Shown here in pieces: positions 17,407 to 26,671 of a stretch of 64,000 bases of DNA. Every line of letters begins with the position of its first letter. The stretch's first letter is position 1. Both the position numbers and the translations under genes were made by a program. The DNA is taken from positions 1-64,000 of the forward strand of contig NZ_FCOX02000027.1 in NCBI RefSeq assembly GCF_900044055.2. The letters are read 5' to 3'. This DNA is from Caballeronia calidae (GTDB lineage Bacteria > Pseudomonadota > Gammaproteobacteria > Burkholderiales > Burkholderiaceae). The notes under the pieces are model-generated. The model was not told the DNA's origin and ran no database searches. It saw nothing but the letters and a program-made list of their open reading frames with translations.

Positions 17407-17856
17407 ACTGAGTACCTGGATAGGATAAAGCTGTGCATCGTTTCGGCCAGGACGCGAGGCATTCCGTGGAAACCTGCGCCGGTTGCAAAAGAAGTCGGTT
17501 CTGCTCAAGAGACCGAAGCAACATTAGACGATCACCCCAGGGCCAGATATCGAAGGATGTTGATTCTGATAATGCAGCGCTCGGACACGGCTGACGTCGT
17601 CAACATCTGAGCGCATGGATGCGGCAACATGTCACGACGTCGACGACGAAGCCCATCCGATGTCCGGCGTGCATCATCGTCGACACCGGCACGCGCCGCG
17701 CACCGGGTCGACGCCGCAATCCGTCGCGCCAGCGCGATGCAGCGTTGCACGGATCGCAAAGCTGCACATCCGGAGCGAGCGGCGACGACGTGACGGCGCA
17801 CGTGAACGGCGCGCCAGAAACGAAGCCGGCAGGCGCGCCGCTCGTGACACGCTCCG
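17407..17856. other. intergenic region, no gene supported
   Basis: About 450 bases between the end of the glycosyltransferase gene and the start of the Cys-rich membrane protein. Short frames occur on both strands, but none has a ribosome site or coding-like composition. Confidence 0.4.
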
Positions 17857-19623
17857 TCATGCTGCGAGGGACATTCCGTTCGCCAGTTTCAGGTGCAGCA
17901 GATGCCCTCCAATGCGCGCAACGACTTCCGACCAGTCACCGTTGAAGCGCCGGCGGAACAGACGCATCGTCGGATACCAGGGGCTGTCTTCCCGCGTGTA
18001 GTGCCAGCGCCAGTCGCCATAGGCCGGCAACATCAGCCAGACGCGCTTGCCCATTGCGCCCGCCACGTGCGCGACGGAAGTGTCCACGGTGATGACCACG
18101 TCGAGGGCCGCGATCGCGCTCGCGGTTTGGGCCATCGTTTCCAGCCGCGGGCCGACGTCGTGGAAGTTCGCGCGCGCCTCCGCATACGCGGCGGCTTCAT
18201 CGGACCCTGCGCCCTTCTGCAGGCTGAAGAATTCGAAGCCTTCCATCTTGAAGAGATCGTTGAGCACGGAAAGCGACGGCAGCGAGCGATGACGATCGTT
18301 CTCGTGCGTCGGATTGCCCTTGAACACGACGCCCACCTTGATCTTGCCCGCCTCGACGAGCGGCAGGCGGGACGGCGCCTCTTTCGGCGCACGCAGATAC
18401 GGCACCGTCTGCGGAAACGCTTCCAGGTTCAGCGGGAGATACGCGGGGATCGCATGCGGGAACACCCAGTAGTCGGCGCCGGCGAAATTGGCGGCGTGAT
18501 CGACGTTGACGACCTGATCGGCTTCCCCCGACGCTTCGTACAGCTCGACAAGCGGGGCCTGGCAGACCAGCACCACGCGCTCGGCGCCGCACTGTTCGCG
18601 GAAGATCCGCGCGAAGCGCATGAAGAAGATTTCGTCGCCGAGACCGAACTCGCTCCAGATCGCGATGGACTTGCCCTTCAACGGCTGGCCGGTCCACGCG
18701 GGCACGCTGCGGGGCGGCTCCGTCGTCGTGCGGCGCTTCCAGCCGAACTTCGCCATCAGCTTCTCGCGCATGGCGAAGCCTTGCTGCAGCTTGCCTCGCG
18801 CGATGGCGTGCAACACGCGATAAAGCTGCGGCCCGTGCTCGCCGGGAAGACGCTTCACGCACTGCTCCCAAAACGCGTCCGCTTCCTCGGGCACGTTCCA
18901 GCGCAGCGTTTCGAGCAAGGCGCGATGGTAGACATCGAAGCGATAGGGATAGAGCCGCACCGCTTCCTTCGCGGCGGCGATACCGTCGGCGGCGCTGCGC
19001 GAGCGCGACATGGCGTCCTTCAGCTCCTGCGCCGTCGGCACGGCCCGCTTGCGCAGCACGAATTCGATCGCGCACTCCGCGAAGCCCTCGGCGGTCTGAT
19101 CCACCTCGGGGTTGCCTGCATCGAAATGCTCGCGAACGAGTGTCACGCGCTCACACTCGGCGACCTGCGACATCGCCGCGACGAGATCGGTCACGTTGAT
19201 CGAGCGCGCCAGGCCCTGCCCCGTCTTGCAGATCGTGAAGCTGGACTTGTGCCGGGCATTGAAGCGGCTTGGCCAGACTCCCTTGCCGTACAGGTCCTCG
19301 TCAGGGACCGTCACCACGGCATGGCCGCCGGGCTTCAGCAAGTCGAGCCATCCGGCCAGAGCCTTGTATGCATTGTCCTGCTCCGCGAGGATATGGCTTG
19401 CATGAACGAAGTCGAACTTCGCGTCCTGCGCGCCTTGCGTCTCCGTGAAGCTGGCTTGTGACGGCGTAAAGGATGCGACGCGGCGCATCAGCGGAAAGGA
19501 AGCCGCGTGCGCGGCGAGCGGATCGCTCCTCGCGCCGATATCCACGCCTTCCCCCACGAGATAGTGCTGCACGAAGGACGGGTCATGCGAGCGGCGCAGC
19601 GAAGCCTTGCTGGTCTCTTTCAT
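17857..19623 (-). CDS. methyltransferase/glycosyltransferase-9-like fusion protein
   Basis: A 588-aa two-part protein. Residues about 20-200 resemble a SAM methyltransferase (GEGVDIGARSDPL as motif I; FVHASHILAE and LLKPGGHAVVTVP as later motifs). Residues about 200-300 are helical, TPR-like. The C-terminal part (about 315-570) resembles GT9/heptosyltransferase folds: SIAIWSEFGLGDEIFFMRF, VGVVFKGNPTHENDRHRS and TVDTSVAHVAGAMGKRVWLM. ATG 19623 overlaps the stop of the HMW1C-like gene (TGATG), with GAGGTG upstream. It probably modifies the same surface glycoprotein or its glycan as the upstream glycosyltransferase. Confidence 0.75.
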   Translation of the reverse strand: MKETSKASLRRSHDPSFVQHYLVGEGVDIGARSDPLAAHAASFPLMRRVASFTPSQASFTETQGAQDAKFDFVHASHILAEQDNAYKALAGWLDLLKPGGHAVVTVPDEDLYGKGVWPSRFNARHKSSFTICKTGQGLARSINVTDLVAAMSQVAECERVTLVREHFDAGNPEVDQTAEGFAECAIEFVLRKRAVPTAQELKDAMSRSRSAADGIAAAKEAVRLYPYRFDVYHRALLETLRWNVPEEADAFWEQCVKRLPGEHGPQLYRVLHAIARGKLQQGFAMREKLMAKFGWKRRTTTEPPRSVPAWTGQPLKGKSIAIWSEFGLGDEIFFMRFARIFREQCGAERVVLVCQAPLVELYEASGEADQVVNVDHAANFAGADYWVFPHAIPAYLPLNLEAFPQTVPYLRAPKEAPSRLPLVEAGKIKVGVVFKGNPTHENDRHRSLPSLSVLNDLFKMEGFEFFSLQKGAGSDEAAAYAEARANFHDVGPRLETMAQTASAIAALDVVITVDTSVAHVAGAMGKRVWLMLPAYGDWRWHYTREDSPWYPTMRLFRRRFNGDWSEVVARIGGHLLHLKLANGMSLAA

Positions 19624-21423
19624 CACTCACCTCGCAACGCTGCGACAGAACGGTTCGCTTCGATCTGATCGCGCCAGAGCGACTCGATACGTTCACCGAG
19701 AATTTCCGGGCGTCCCTTGAAGATCAGCTTTTCGACCGCCTTCGGGCCGGCCAGCTTGCGCGCCAGCTCGGTGCGCTCCTTCGAATCGTCGATGAGGCGC
19801 AGCGCCGCCGCCTTGTATTCGTCGGTCGAGGTTGCGATCATCCACTCCGGGAAGCCGAGACGCCGGAACATGCCTTCGTCGATATGCTCGTGAACCTCGC
19901 GCCCGGTCTTGCAGACGCCGACCAGCCCCGCCCATACCGTATCGACGATGCCGTTGGTGTTGCCGAACGGGAACGGATTGAGGAACATGTCGCAGTCCGC
20001 GATCACCTTCATGTAGTTCCCGTAGTTCTGGTGCTTGTGCACGACGCCCTTGTCGCCCATCAGACGGCGCACCAGGTTGCGCACCTGCGGGAACGTGATG
20101 CCCGTTGCCTGACCCACGAGGAAATGAAACTCCACGGGCACGCTGGCTTCTTTCGCGATGTCCGCGCAGGTTTGCAGGAAGCCCGGATTGAGCTTGATGG
20201 TCGTCCCCGCGACGGCGATCTTCACCGGGTCCGTCTTCAGGCGCTTTCGTTTCGGCAAATCGAGTTCGAGCATGGCCGCAGGCGGACGATACGGCATGCC
20301 GTCGTGCGGCAGCTTCAGCAGCTTCTCGCTGAAGCACGCTTCGTCGCCGACGTAGTCTTCCTCCACGACGACATAGTCCATCGCATGACCGTGCGTGGTG
20401 GCCGGGTGGCCCAGCGCCATCAGTTGCATCGGCGCGACGCGCAGGCAGGCGAGCGCCATCGTGATCGGGAACATGCCCACGCTCGGCATGTACATCGCCT
20501 GGGCTCCACGCGCTTCGCTCGTGTCGCGGACCTCCTTCACGCATTCCCACAGATTGCCGCCCTTGAACGGGATGAACTCGTGAAACACTTCCTGGCCCGC
20601 TTCATCGACACGCCCTTCGTAGCCCATGCCGACGATATGGAACTTGTCGCGCATCGCGACGATCGTCTGCGAGTGGGTGCGGTAGATGGAGTGATTCTTG
20701 GAGAACCATTCGAGCACGACCAGCAGCACCGGCTTCTCACCCGCCTTGGGCGCTTGCGCCTTGCGCTCGACATCGCGAATGCCGAGGCTTTCGAGCTTGC
20801 GGCGAATCAGCGTGTTGATCGGCTTCTTGATGTCGTGCTTGCCGGGCAGATCCGCATAGCTGCAATGCATGTACATGTCGTGCAGCACGGCCATCGGCAG
20901 CGAATCGATGCTCTCCACCTGATCGAGCCTTTCCGGCAGCCAGCGCAGGATCATCGGTCGCCACCTTGTCGAATTTCCACAGCACGTCCCAGTCGAGACG
21001 CACTTCGGATTCCGGCGTGTAGAGCAACTGGAACTTGTGCATGTCGGCTGTGCGCAATTGCACCGAGTTGCGTGCTTCTTCGTCGAGACCGAGCGAGCGC
21101 AGGATATGATCCGCGTTCCGGAACGGGCTGGCGGCAAACAGCCCGGCCAGCCAGCGTTGGAACACCAACGTCTTCCGGATGCCATCGTCCGAGAAGCGGA
21201 AGGACGGGTCGCTCAACAGCGTCGTGGCGGCGGACGTGATGCGCGTGAGCAGGTGATCGTCCATGATGTCGCGCGCCTCGCCCGACTGCGCCCAGCTCTC
21301 TACGTCCATCAGAACGCCGTAGTTCTGATCGAGCTTGGAGAGCAGCTTGAGCATTTCACGGCCGGCCGCAGAATGATCGCGTCGATAACAGAGGTATTCG
21401 AACTTGTTGATGCTGAATGACAT
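19623..21423 (-). pseudogene. HMW1C-like adhesin N-glycosyltransferase, split by a frameshift
   Basis: The N-terminal helical domain reads from MSFSINKFEYLCYRRDHSAA (21423) to about KFDKVATDD near 20955. The catalytic part continues in the +1 frame from MILRWLPERLDQVE (ATG 20954) to 19623. The second frame has GT-B features and FGNTNGIVD, matching the conserved UDP-sugar-binding Asn/Asp of HMW1C/ApNGT. HMW1C enzymes glycosylate Asn residues of two-partner-secreted adhesins in the cytoplasm. Because an AAGG-type ribosome site precedes ATG 20954, two separate polypeptides (228 and 443 aa) are conceivable; a one-base indel or sequencing error is simpler. It lies between the TpsB gene and the fusion glycosyltransferase. 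Confidence 0.75.
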
Positions 21424-21498
21424 GATATTTATTCCGGAGATTGATACGTAACGTTGAGATTCTGCGTCGAGGGCGGCGCAAGCAAACCGGCTATGCGA

Positions 21499-23211
21499 TC
21501 AGTGGCTCCAGTTGACCGAGAGCCAGAATTGAGTCGGCTTCTTGCCCGGATCTACCCAGGAAGAGCCCGAGAAACCATACGGCTTGGCGACCGCGGCAGA
21601 GACCGTCGCGCCCCACGGCGTGAGCCAGTCGAGGCTTGCGCCGTAGCCGGCGAGAATGCGGTTATTGGTGATACCCGGTACACCGGGATACGTGTTCTCC
21701 CAGCCTTCCCAAGGAGAGTGATTGACGCGGCCGTAGGCGAAATCACTGAACAGCCCGAACTGGAGCTGGTGCCCCGTCGCGATCGGCACACGCTTGTACA
21801 AGCCGACGTTCACGACGGCGCCCTCATCTGCAGAGCCTTCGTCGGCGCGATAGGCGCGCACCGCGTTCGGGCCGCCGAGATTGAGCTTCTCGCTGCCATC
21901 GAGGTTGCGGCTCGAGAGTTGTGAGTTGACGGCGGCGGAGAAGAACAGATCGCCGCGCTGCGTGAAGTTATAGGTGGCGAAGCCCCCGCTCGTCAGCTTC
22001 GCGTAGTTGCCCGTGCGGTGCGTAATGCTGTCCGACGTGTCGTTGTTGCGCAGATGCCCCAGCGTCAGCGCCGTCTGCCCGCTCAGTATGTTGCTGCGCA
22101 GTGCGCGCGCACGCTCGCCATTGTTCGCTTGCAACGACAACTGGATGGAATCGATCGTGCCCTTGGCGGTGGCGTTGTCGTACTCGGTGAAGGTCGTCGA
22201 CGTATTGCTGTGCAGGAACGACGCACCGCCCCAGACATTGGCGTCGAGCCCGCGCATGAAGGGATACTGCACGCCGGCCTGCACGGTCGTCGCGACGCCC
22301 TTCGTCGGCGTGCCGAGATTGACGTTGTATTGCTGACGCGTCACGCCGCCCGTGAGACGCAGGCCATCGTCGAAAATGGGCATGCTGCCGGTCAGCGAGC
22401 CTGTCCACATGTTCTTGTTGGTATCGGTGAGCGTGAAGGCGTAGCTTTCGCCCGCACCGAAGAGGTTGTTCGCCGACGCGGTAATCCCGGCGCGATACTG
22501 ACCGGTCGACTCGATCCCGTTGTTATCGAAGATCAGATTCGCGGATACCGGCTTGCCCTGTTGCGCAATGTTGAACACCACGTCGATATCGCCGGTGCCC
22601 GCACCGGGCTTCACGCTCGGCGCGCTTTCCAGTGCAACGCCGGGGACGTCCTGCAGCAGTTGTGTGGCGCGTTCGAGGCGGCCCGAGCGCAGCAGACACA
22701 CACCCTCCACCGTTTCTCCGCTGCACAGCGCGTGCGCGATCAGCCGCTGCAGACGCGCGTCGGCGACACGGGACTTGTTATTGAGGATGATCTGGCGAAC
22801 GCGTCCGGGAAAGACCGAGAATGCCGGCGTGCCGCCCTTCTGCGCCGCCTGCCAGTCCTGTTGCGTCATGAGCACCTGACCGAGCGGGAATCCGCCCTGA
22901 CGCAACGCCGCTGTGAGCGCGTCGGACCAACGGTTCACTTCGTCGATGGTGGCGGGTGCGCTGCCGAGCTTGCGGACGCTCTCCGTCACCACCTGTTGCG
23001 CGATCATCGCATCCGCGCCGCTGCCGGGAATCACTTTCGCTGACGCAACCACTTCACTATCGACCGGAACGGCATCCATGGAAGCCGCATCGTGGGTCAG
23101 CGATCCGACGTCGGCAGAAATGGATTCGGCATTCGCCACGCCAGCCAACATCAAGGAACCGATACAAACAACCTGCCGTGCCGCTGCTGCGATCTCACTC
23201 ATTCTGAACAT
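21499..23211 (-). CDS. TpsB/ShlB/FhaC-type outer-membrane transporter
   Basis: A 570-aa protein of the two-partner secretion family. A signal peptide ends GVANA-ES at about residue 28. POTRA-like domains follow (VFPGRVRQIILNNKSRVADARLQRL, then LLQDVPGVALESAPSVKPG), then a 16-strand-type barrel with the VRAY motif (family VRGY/F) in the L6 region and a C-terminal aromatic-containing strand (WLSVNWSH). I use ATG 23211 (AGGTG upstream). The protein would export a large TpsA exoprotein, probably one glycosylated by the HMW1C-like enzyme encoded next to it. No TpsA gene is in the window. Confidence 0.88.
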   Translation of the reverse strand: MFRMSEIAAAARQVVCIGSLMLAGVANAESISADVGSLTHDAASMDAVPVDSEVVASAKVIPGSGADAMIAQQVVTESVRKLGSAPATIDEVNRWSDALTAALRQGGFPLGQVLMTQQDWQAAQKGGTPAFSVFPGRVRQIILNNKSRVADARLQRLIAHALCSGETVEGVCLLRSGRLERATQLLQDVPGVALESAPSVKPGAGTGDIDVVFNIAQQGKPVSANLIFDNNGIESTGQYRAGITASANNLFGAGESYAFTLTDTNKNMWTGSLTGSMPIFDDGLRLTGGVTRQQYNVNLGTPTKGVATTVQAGVQYPFMRGLDANVWGGASFLHSNTSTTFTEYDNATAKGTIDSIQLSLQANNGERARALRSNILSGQTALTLGHLRNNDTSDSITHRTGNYAKLTSGGFATYNFTQRGDLFFSAAVNSQLSSRNLDGSEKLNLGGPNAVRAYRADEGSADEGAVVNVGLYKRVPIATGHQLQFGLFSDFAYGRVNHSPWEGWENTYPGVPGITNNRILAGYGASLDWLTPWGATVSAAVAKPYGFSGSSWVDPGKKPTQFWLSVNWSH

Positions 23212-23600
23212 TGCACCTATCCTTCGTGTAACCAATCTTCCGAGCGTCATGCCTGGTTCAATCGCTGAGCAGGCAACATTCGCTGACGAAGCACAGGTTA
23301 AGATTCGGTGCGTTCAAAACGAATAGAAGAACTTCTAAAGTGGATGTGATCAGTTCTGCATACTCAGCATCGAGAGTTCGGAAAAGTTCGATACCGCCAC
23401 TCATCCGGACTCACAAGCGTTACTACGAATCCTTGACTGCGATATTAGAAAGCTGCGTCTTGGCACCATATAGAACGAATTCGAATTGCGAAGCCGTGGT
23501 GCCGGGAAGTCGAATGGGACCTAGGGGATAAGTCCGCTGGGATGAATACGTTGAATGGGCCTGCTACGCCTCGCATTGCACGCCAGAGGCGCGCCGGCGC
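23212..23600. other. intergenic region upstream of the TpsB operon
   Basis: About 390 bases, more A/T-rich than the flanks, and the likely promoter region of the TpsB-glycosyltransferase operon. It carries the tandem hexamers CGAATT-CGAATT near 23478 and the short palindrome AGAACTTCT near 23328. No gene supported. Confidence 0.4.
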
Positions 23601-24296
23601 TCAGCGGGCGGCCTCGAGCACGCCACACTCGGGCGCCGCGTTCGAAGGGTTCAACGACAAGCCGCGACTCGCCGCGAAACGGAACATTTCAGAAATGCGC
23701 AAATAGCCAAGCTGATGACAAGCCTTGAGGCGCAGCGCGCTGATGGCGCTCTTGCCGCGTTTCAGCAAACGCGCGGACTCGCCGACCGACATCCCGCACA
23801 ACATCAGGCCGGCGACTTCCATCTGCCGGTTCGTCAACGTGGCGAAACGGTTCATTTCGGGATCTGCATCGAACCGGGCGAGCGCGTTGCGCACGGCAGG
23901 CGAAAAGTAGCGGCCACCTTGCGCGATCCGCTTCACTGCCCGCAGCACCTCGGCTACGTCATCGCCCTTGCTCGCAATTCCGGCCACGCCGCGTGTCGCA
24001 AGGCAGCCGGCCAGAAACGGATCGTCGGCTTCGCTGTAGACGAGAACGGGAAGCTTGCGTGCTTTCAGAGAGATGGATGACAGGAAACGCCAGCCGTCCG
24101 GCGTCCCGTCGACGGGCATCGAATAGTCCGCAACGACGACATCGCAAGACGAATGATCGAGCAGCTCGAGGAACTCGGCCGAGCCGCTCGCCGCGCCGAC
24201 GACCTTCACGCCGGCATCTTCCAGCGTCTTGCGCAGCCCACAGACCACGAGCGGATGATCGTCGACGATAGCTACGTTAATGTGACTTCCAGACAT
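23601..24296 (-). CDS. LuxR-family response regulator, paralogue 1
   Basis: A 231-aa protein with a receiver (NVAIVDDHPLVVCGLRK; Asp in VVVADYSMP) and a LuxR-like helix-turn-helix (LTNRQMEVAGLMLCGMSVGESARLLKRGKSA). AGGAG precedes ATG 24296. The output-domain residues are less canonical than usual. About half its sequence matches the next gene upstream (24348-25028), so the pair arose by tandem duplication. No kinase gene adjoins either; the neighbouring operon is TpsB-glycosyltransferase, a plausible target. Confidence 0.82.
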   Translation of the reverse strand: MSGSHINVAIVDDHPLVVCGLRKTLEDAGVKVVGAASGSAEFLELLDHSSCDVVVADYSMPVDGTPDGWRFLSSISLKARKLPVLVYSEADDPFLAGCLATRGVAGIASKGDDVAEVLRAVKRIAQGGRYFSPAVRNALARFDADPEMNRFATLTNRQMEVAGLMLCGMSVGESARLLKRGKSAISALRLKACHQLGYLRISEMFRFAASRGLSLNPSNAAPECGVLEAAR

Positions 24297-24347
24297 CTCA
24301 AGCTCCTGTGACGCGATTCACGCACGCGCGCGGCCGCATCCCCTCTC

Positions 24348-25028
24348 TCACACGCGATTCATCTCGATGCCCGAGACGGACCGTTCCAGCCATAAGCCAT
24401 GACCCACGGCAAAGCGGTACATCTCCAGTTCGCCGGAAAAGCCGAGCCGCTTGTACGCCTCCGTGCGTTGCGCGCTGACGGTGTTCTCACGGCGATGCAG
24501 CAGCCGCGCGGTCTCGCATACGGACAGTCCGCACAGCATCAGGCCGGTGACTTCCATCTGTCTGCGCGAGAGCGCGGTGAAGCGCCGGAATTCCGGCTGC
24601 GCATTGAATTGCGCGTGCGCCGCATGAGCGATCGGCGACAGATAGCGGCCGCCATCGGCGAGCACACGCACGGCCTTCACGAGTTCCGACATATGATCGC
24701 GTTTGCTCACGATGCCGGCGACGCCGCGCTGCACGAGACTTCCCACCAGAAAGGGGTCGTCGAACTCGCTGAAGACGAGCGTCGACAGCTTCGGAAACTC
24801 GCTCGACAGAGACGTGATGAAGCGCCATCCATCGAGCGTTCCTCCGCAGGGCATCGAATAGTCGGTCAGGACGACATCGCACTGCGTCATAGCGAGCAGC
24901 GTGAGCAAGTCGGACGGTCGCGAGACCGCGACAAGCACTTCGATACCCTCGTCTTCCAACGCCTTGCGCAGTCCGCAAAGCACGAGCGGGTGATCGTCCA
25001 CGATCGCCACTCTGACGCGCTTTCCCAT
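24348..25028 (-). CDS. LuxR-family response regulator, paralogue 2
   Basis: A 226-aa regulator (receiver VRVAIVDDHPLVLCGLRKAL, Asp in VVLTDYSMP; helix-turn-helix LSRRQMEVTGLMLCGLSVCETARLLHRRENTV). AGGAG lies five bases before ATG 25028. It is 51 bases upstream of its paralogue and probably co-transcribed with it. The two share the GWRFI/L, SLVQRGVAGI-type and GGRYLSP segments. Because cognate kinases are not nearby, input could come from the hybrid kinase at 12.8 kb, but that is speculation. Confidence 0.82.
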   Translation of the reverse strand: MGKRVRVAIVDDHPLVLCGLRKALEDEGIEVLVAVSRPSDLLTLLAMTQCDVVLTDYSMPCGGTLDGWRFITSLSSEFPKLSTLVFSEFDDPFLVGSLVQRGVAGIVSKRDHMSELVKAVRVLADGGRYLSPIAHAAHAQFNAQPEFRRFTALSRRQMEVTGLMLCGLSVCETARLLHRRENTVSAQRTEAYKRLGFSGELEMYRFAVGHGLWLERSVSGIEMNRV

Positions 25029-25815
25029 ATCTTCTCCTGATACATCGAACGGCTCCTCGCTCCGCTGACTGCCATGCTTCGACGCAGTGGCGCGGGAAAC
25101 CTTTTTCTTGGCCTCTCGCCGTCGCGATACGAGGCAAGCCGATTACGGCCGGGGCGGACATTCGCATCCGTTGCCGTTCAACGCTTGAAGTAAAGATATC
25201 GGGGCCACGTCGGACGTCATATCGAAGAATGTCGAAAAGCCGTCCGCGCGGGCGGGCAGTATCGGCATCCCGATGCTGCGCCGTATGAGAAAACCTTGTT
25301 GGCGCCTCGCTTCGACGACAGACCGGTTTCATCGTCGAGCGGGCTATCAAGAGCGGATAACGAAGGATGCCGAAACAACGACAACAACACGCCGGGGTCG
25401 ACCGACATCCACATCAGCGTGCTCTCTCAGACTCCTTGAGCTCGCCGGGACAAGTCGATCGGGCTGGAAAGCGCCGCGACATTCATCGCTGCTGCGTGCC
25501 AGCAATTTCCAAGCACAATGCTGCTCGACGACGGCGACATCATCCAGGGCTGCGTCGCGCGGCGGCTTCCGGTCATCCCGAGGCGAATCTCCCGCTTGCC
25601 ATGGCGTAGCGCACGGCGAGCCTGGCTTGCATCGGGATGAGAGCGAGTACTGGAGCGATGTGAAGGAGACGCTGCACGACGACGAGCATCGCGCGCAGCC
25701 TTGAAGCGGTTCGAAGCATCACACGTTGGTATGAGCGCGCCGAGTCGTTCGTAGAATGGCCGGCGCGCTTGCGCTTCCGTATGCTGATGTCATGGTCACG
25801 CATCGGGAGCGCATC
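25029..25815. other. intergenic region, no gene supported
   Basis: Nearly 790 bases. It includes the promoter side of the response regulator pair. Several medium ORFs cross it on both strands, but none has a convincing ribosome site, family motif or codon pattern. It may be decayed coding sequence. Confidence 0.4.
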
Positions 25816-25989
25816 ATGAACGAGTCATCGACACGCAGGCTGTTATCGGGTTGCGCCGCCGTGCTGGCGTTTGCGACGTGGTATTCGTTCAGCGTGCCGC
25901 ATGACTGGAGCGCGCTCGATCGCGCGAGCCATGACACGGAGTTGCCGCTGGAGCGGATGGCCGTCGACGAAGCGCAATCCGCTCGCTGA
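25816..25989 (+). CDS. small signal-anchor protein, 57 aa
   Basis: ATG 25816 follows GGGAG at six-base spacing. The product starts MNESSTRRLLSGCAAVLAFATW and has one hydrophobic helix (about residues 9-26) then a short acidic tail (ERMAVDEAQSAR). A Cys at residue 13 lies within the helix, but the surrounding residues do not make a clean lipobox. Its stop is next to the stop of the convergent FixJ-type gene. No family recognised. Confidence 0.5.
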   Translation: MNESSTRRLLSGCAAVLAFATWYSFSVPHDWSALDRASHDTELPLERMAVDEAQSAR

Positions 25990-25990
25990 T

Positions 25991-26671
25991 TCACAACCTC
26001 TGCGCGCGCGCCGGCGTCGATGCCCCTTGCGGCATCGTCACGCCCAACGCTTCGGCCTTCAACACGAGATCCGCGAGCGAGCGTGCCGCCATCTTCTTCA
26101 TCGCCTGCCCGCGATGAATCTTCACCGTGATCTCGCTGAGATTCATCGCCGCCGCGATCTGCTTGTTCATCAGACCCGACACGACGAACGCCATCACCTC
26201 GCGTTCACGCGGCGTCAGCGATTCATACGAGCGCCGCAAATCCGCCACCGAGCGGCTTGCCGCGCGCCGTTGCTCGTCGGCCTCGAGCGCCTGCGCGACG
26301 GCATCGAGCATGTCCTGATCGCGGAACGGCTTCGCCAGAAAATCCTTCGCGCCCGCCTTCATCGCCTTCACGGTCATCGCGATGTCGCCGTGCGCCGTCA
26401 TGAAGACGATCGGCAAGCCGAGCTGGCTCGCGGCCATCTGCTCCTGCACCGCGAGACCGCTCTGCCCTTTCAGCCGCACGTCGAGGATCAGGCAACTGGG
26501 CACCTCGGGCATGTCATAAGCAAGAAACTCGTGCGCGGACGCGAACGTCATCACGTTCAGGTCGACGGAGCGCAGCAGCATGCGCAGCGCATCGCGCATC
26601 GATTCGTCGTCGTCGACCACGTAGACCATCGCGCCGTTCGTCTTCGCGTCCGCGTCCCTGTCAATGTTCAT
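25991..26671 (-). CDS. FixJ-family response regulator
   Basis: A 226-aa protein: receiver (VYVVDDDESMRDALRMLL; Asp in CLILDVRLKG; Lys in DFLAKPF) and LuxR-type helix-turn-helix (LTPREREVMAFVVSGLMNKQIAAAMNLSEITVKIHRGQAMKK). The ATG at 26671 lies inside the last codons of the kinase gene (11-base overlap), so the two are coupled. It is the transcriptional output of the PAS kinase encoded upstream. Targets are not evident. Confidence 0.88.
   Translation of the reverse strand: MNIDRDADAKTNGAMVYVVDDDESMRDALRMLLRSVDLNVMTFASAHEFLAYDMPEVPSCLILDVRLKGQSGLAVQEQMAASQLGLPIVFMTAHGDIAMTVKAMKAGAKDFLAKPFRDQDMLDAVAQALEADEQRRAASRSVADLRRSYESLTPREREVMAFVVSGLMNKQIAAAMNLSEITVKIHRGQAMKKMAARSLADLVLKAEALGVTMPQGASTPARAQRL

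Noticed and set aside
25273..25704. 143-codon plus-strand frame upstream of the signal-anchor gene
   Set aside because: No ribosome site, low-complexity Thr/Arg/Ser composition and no recognisable motif.
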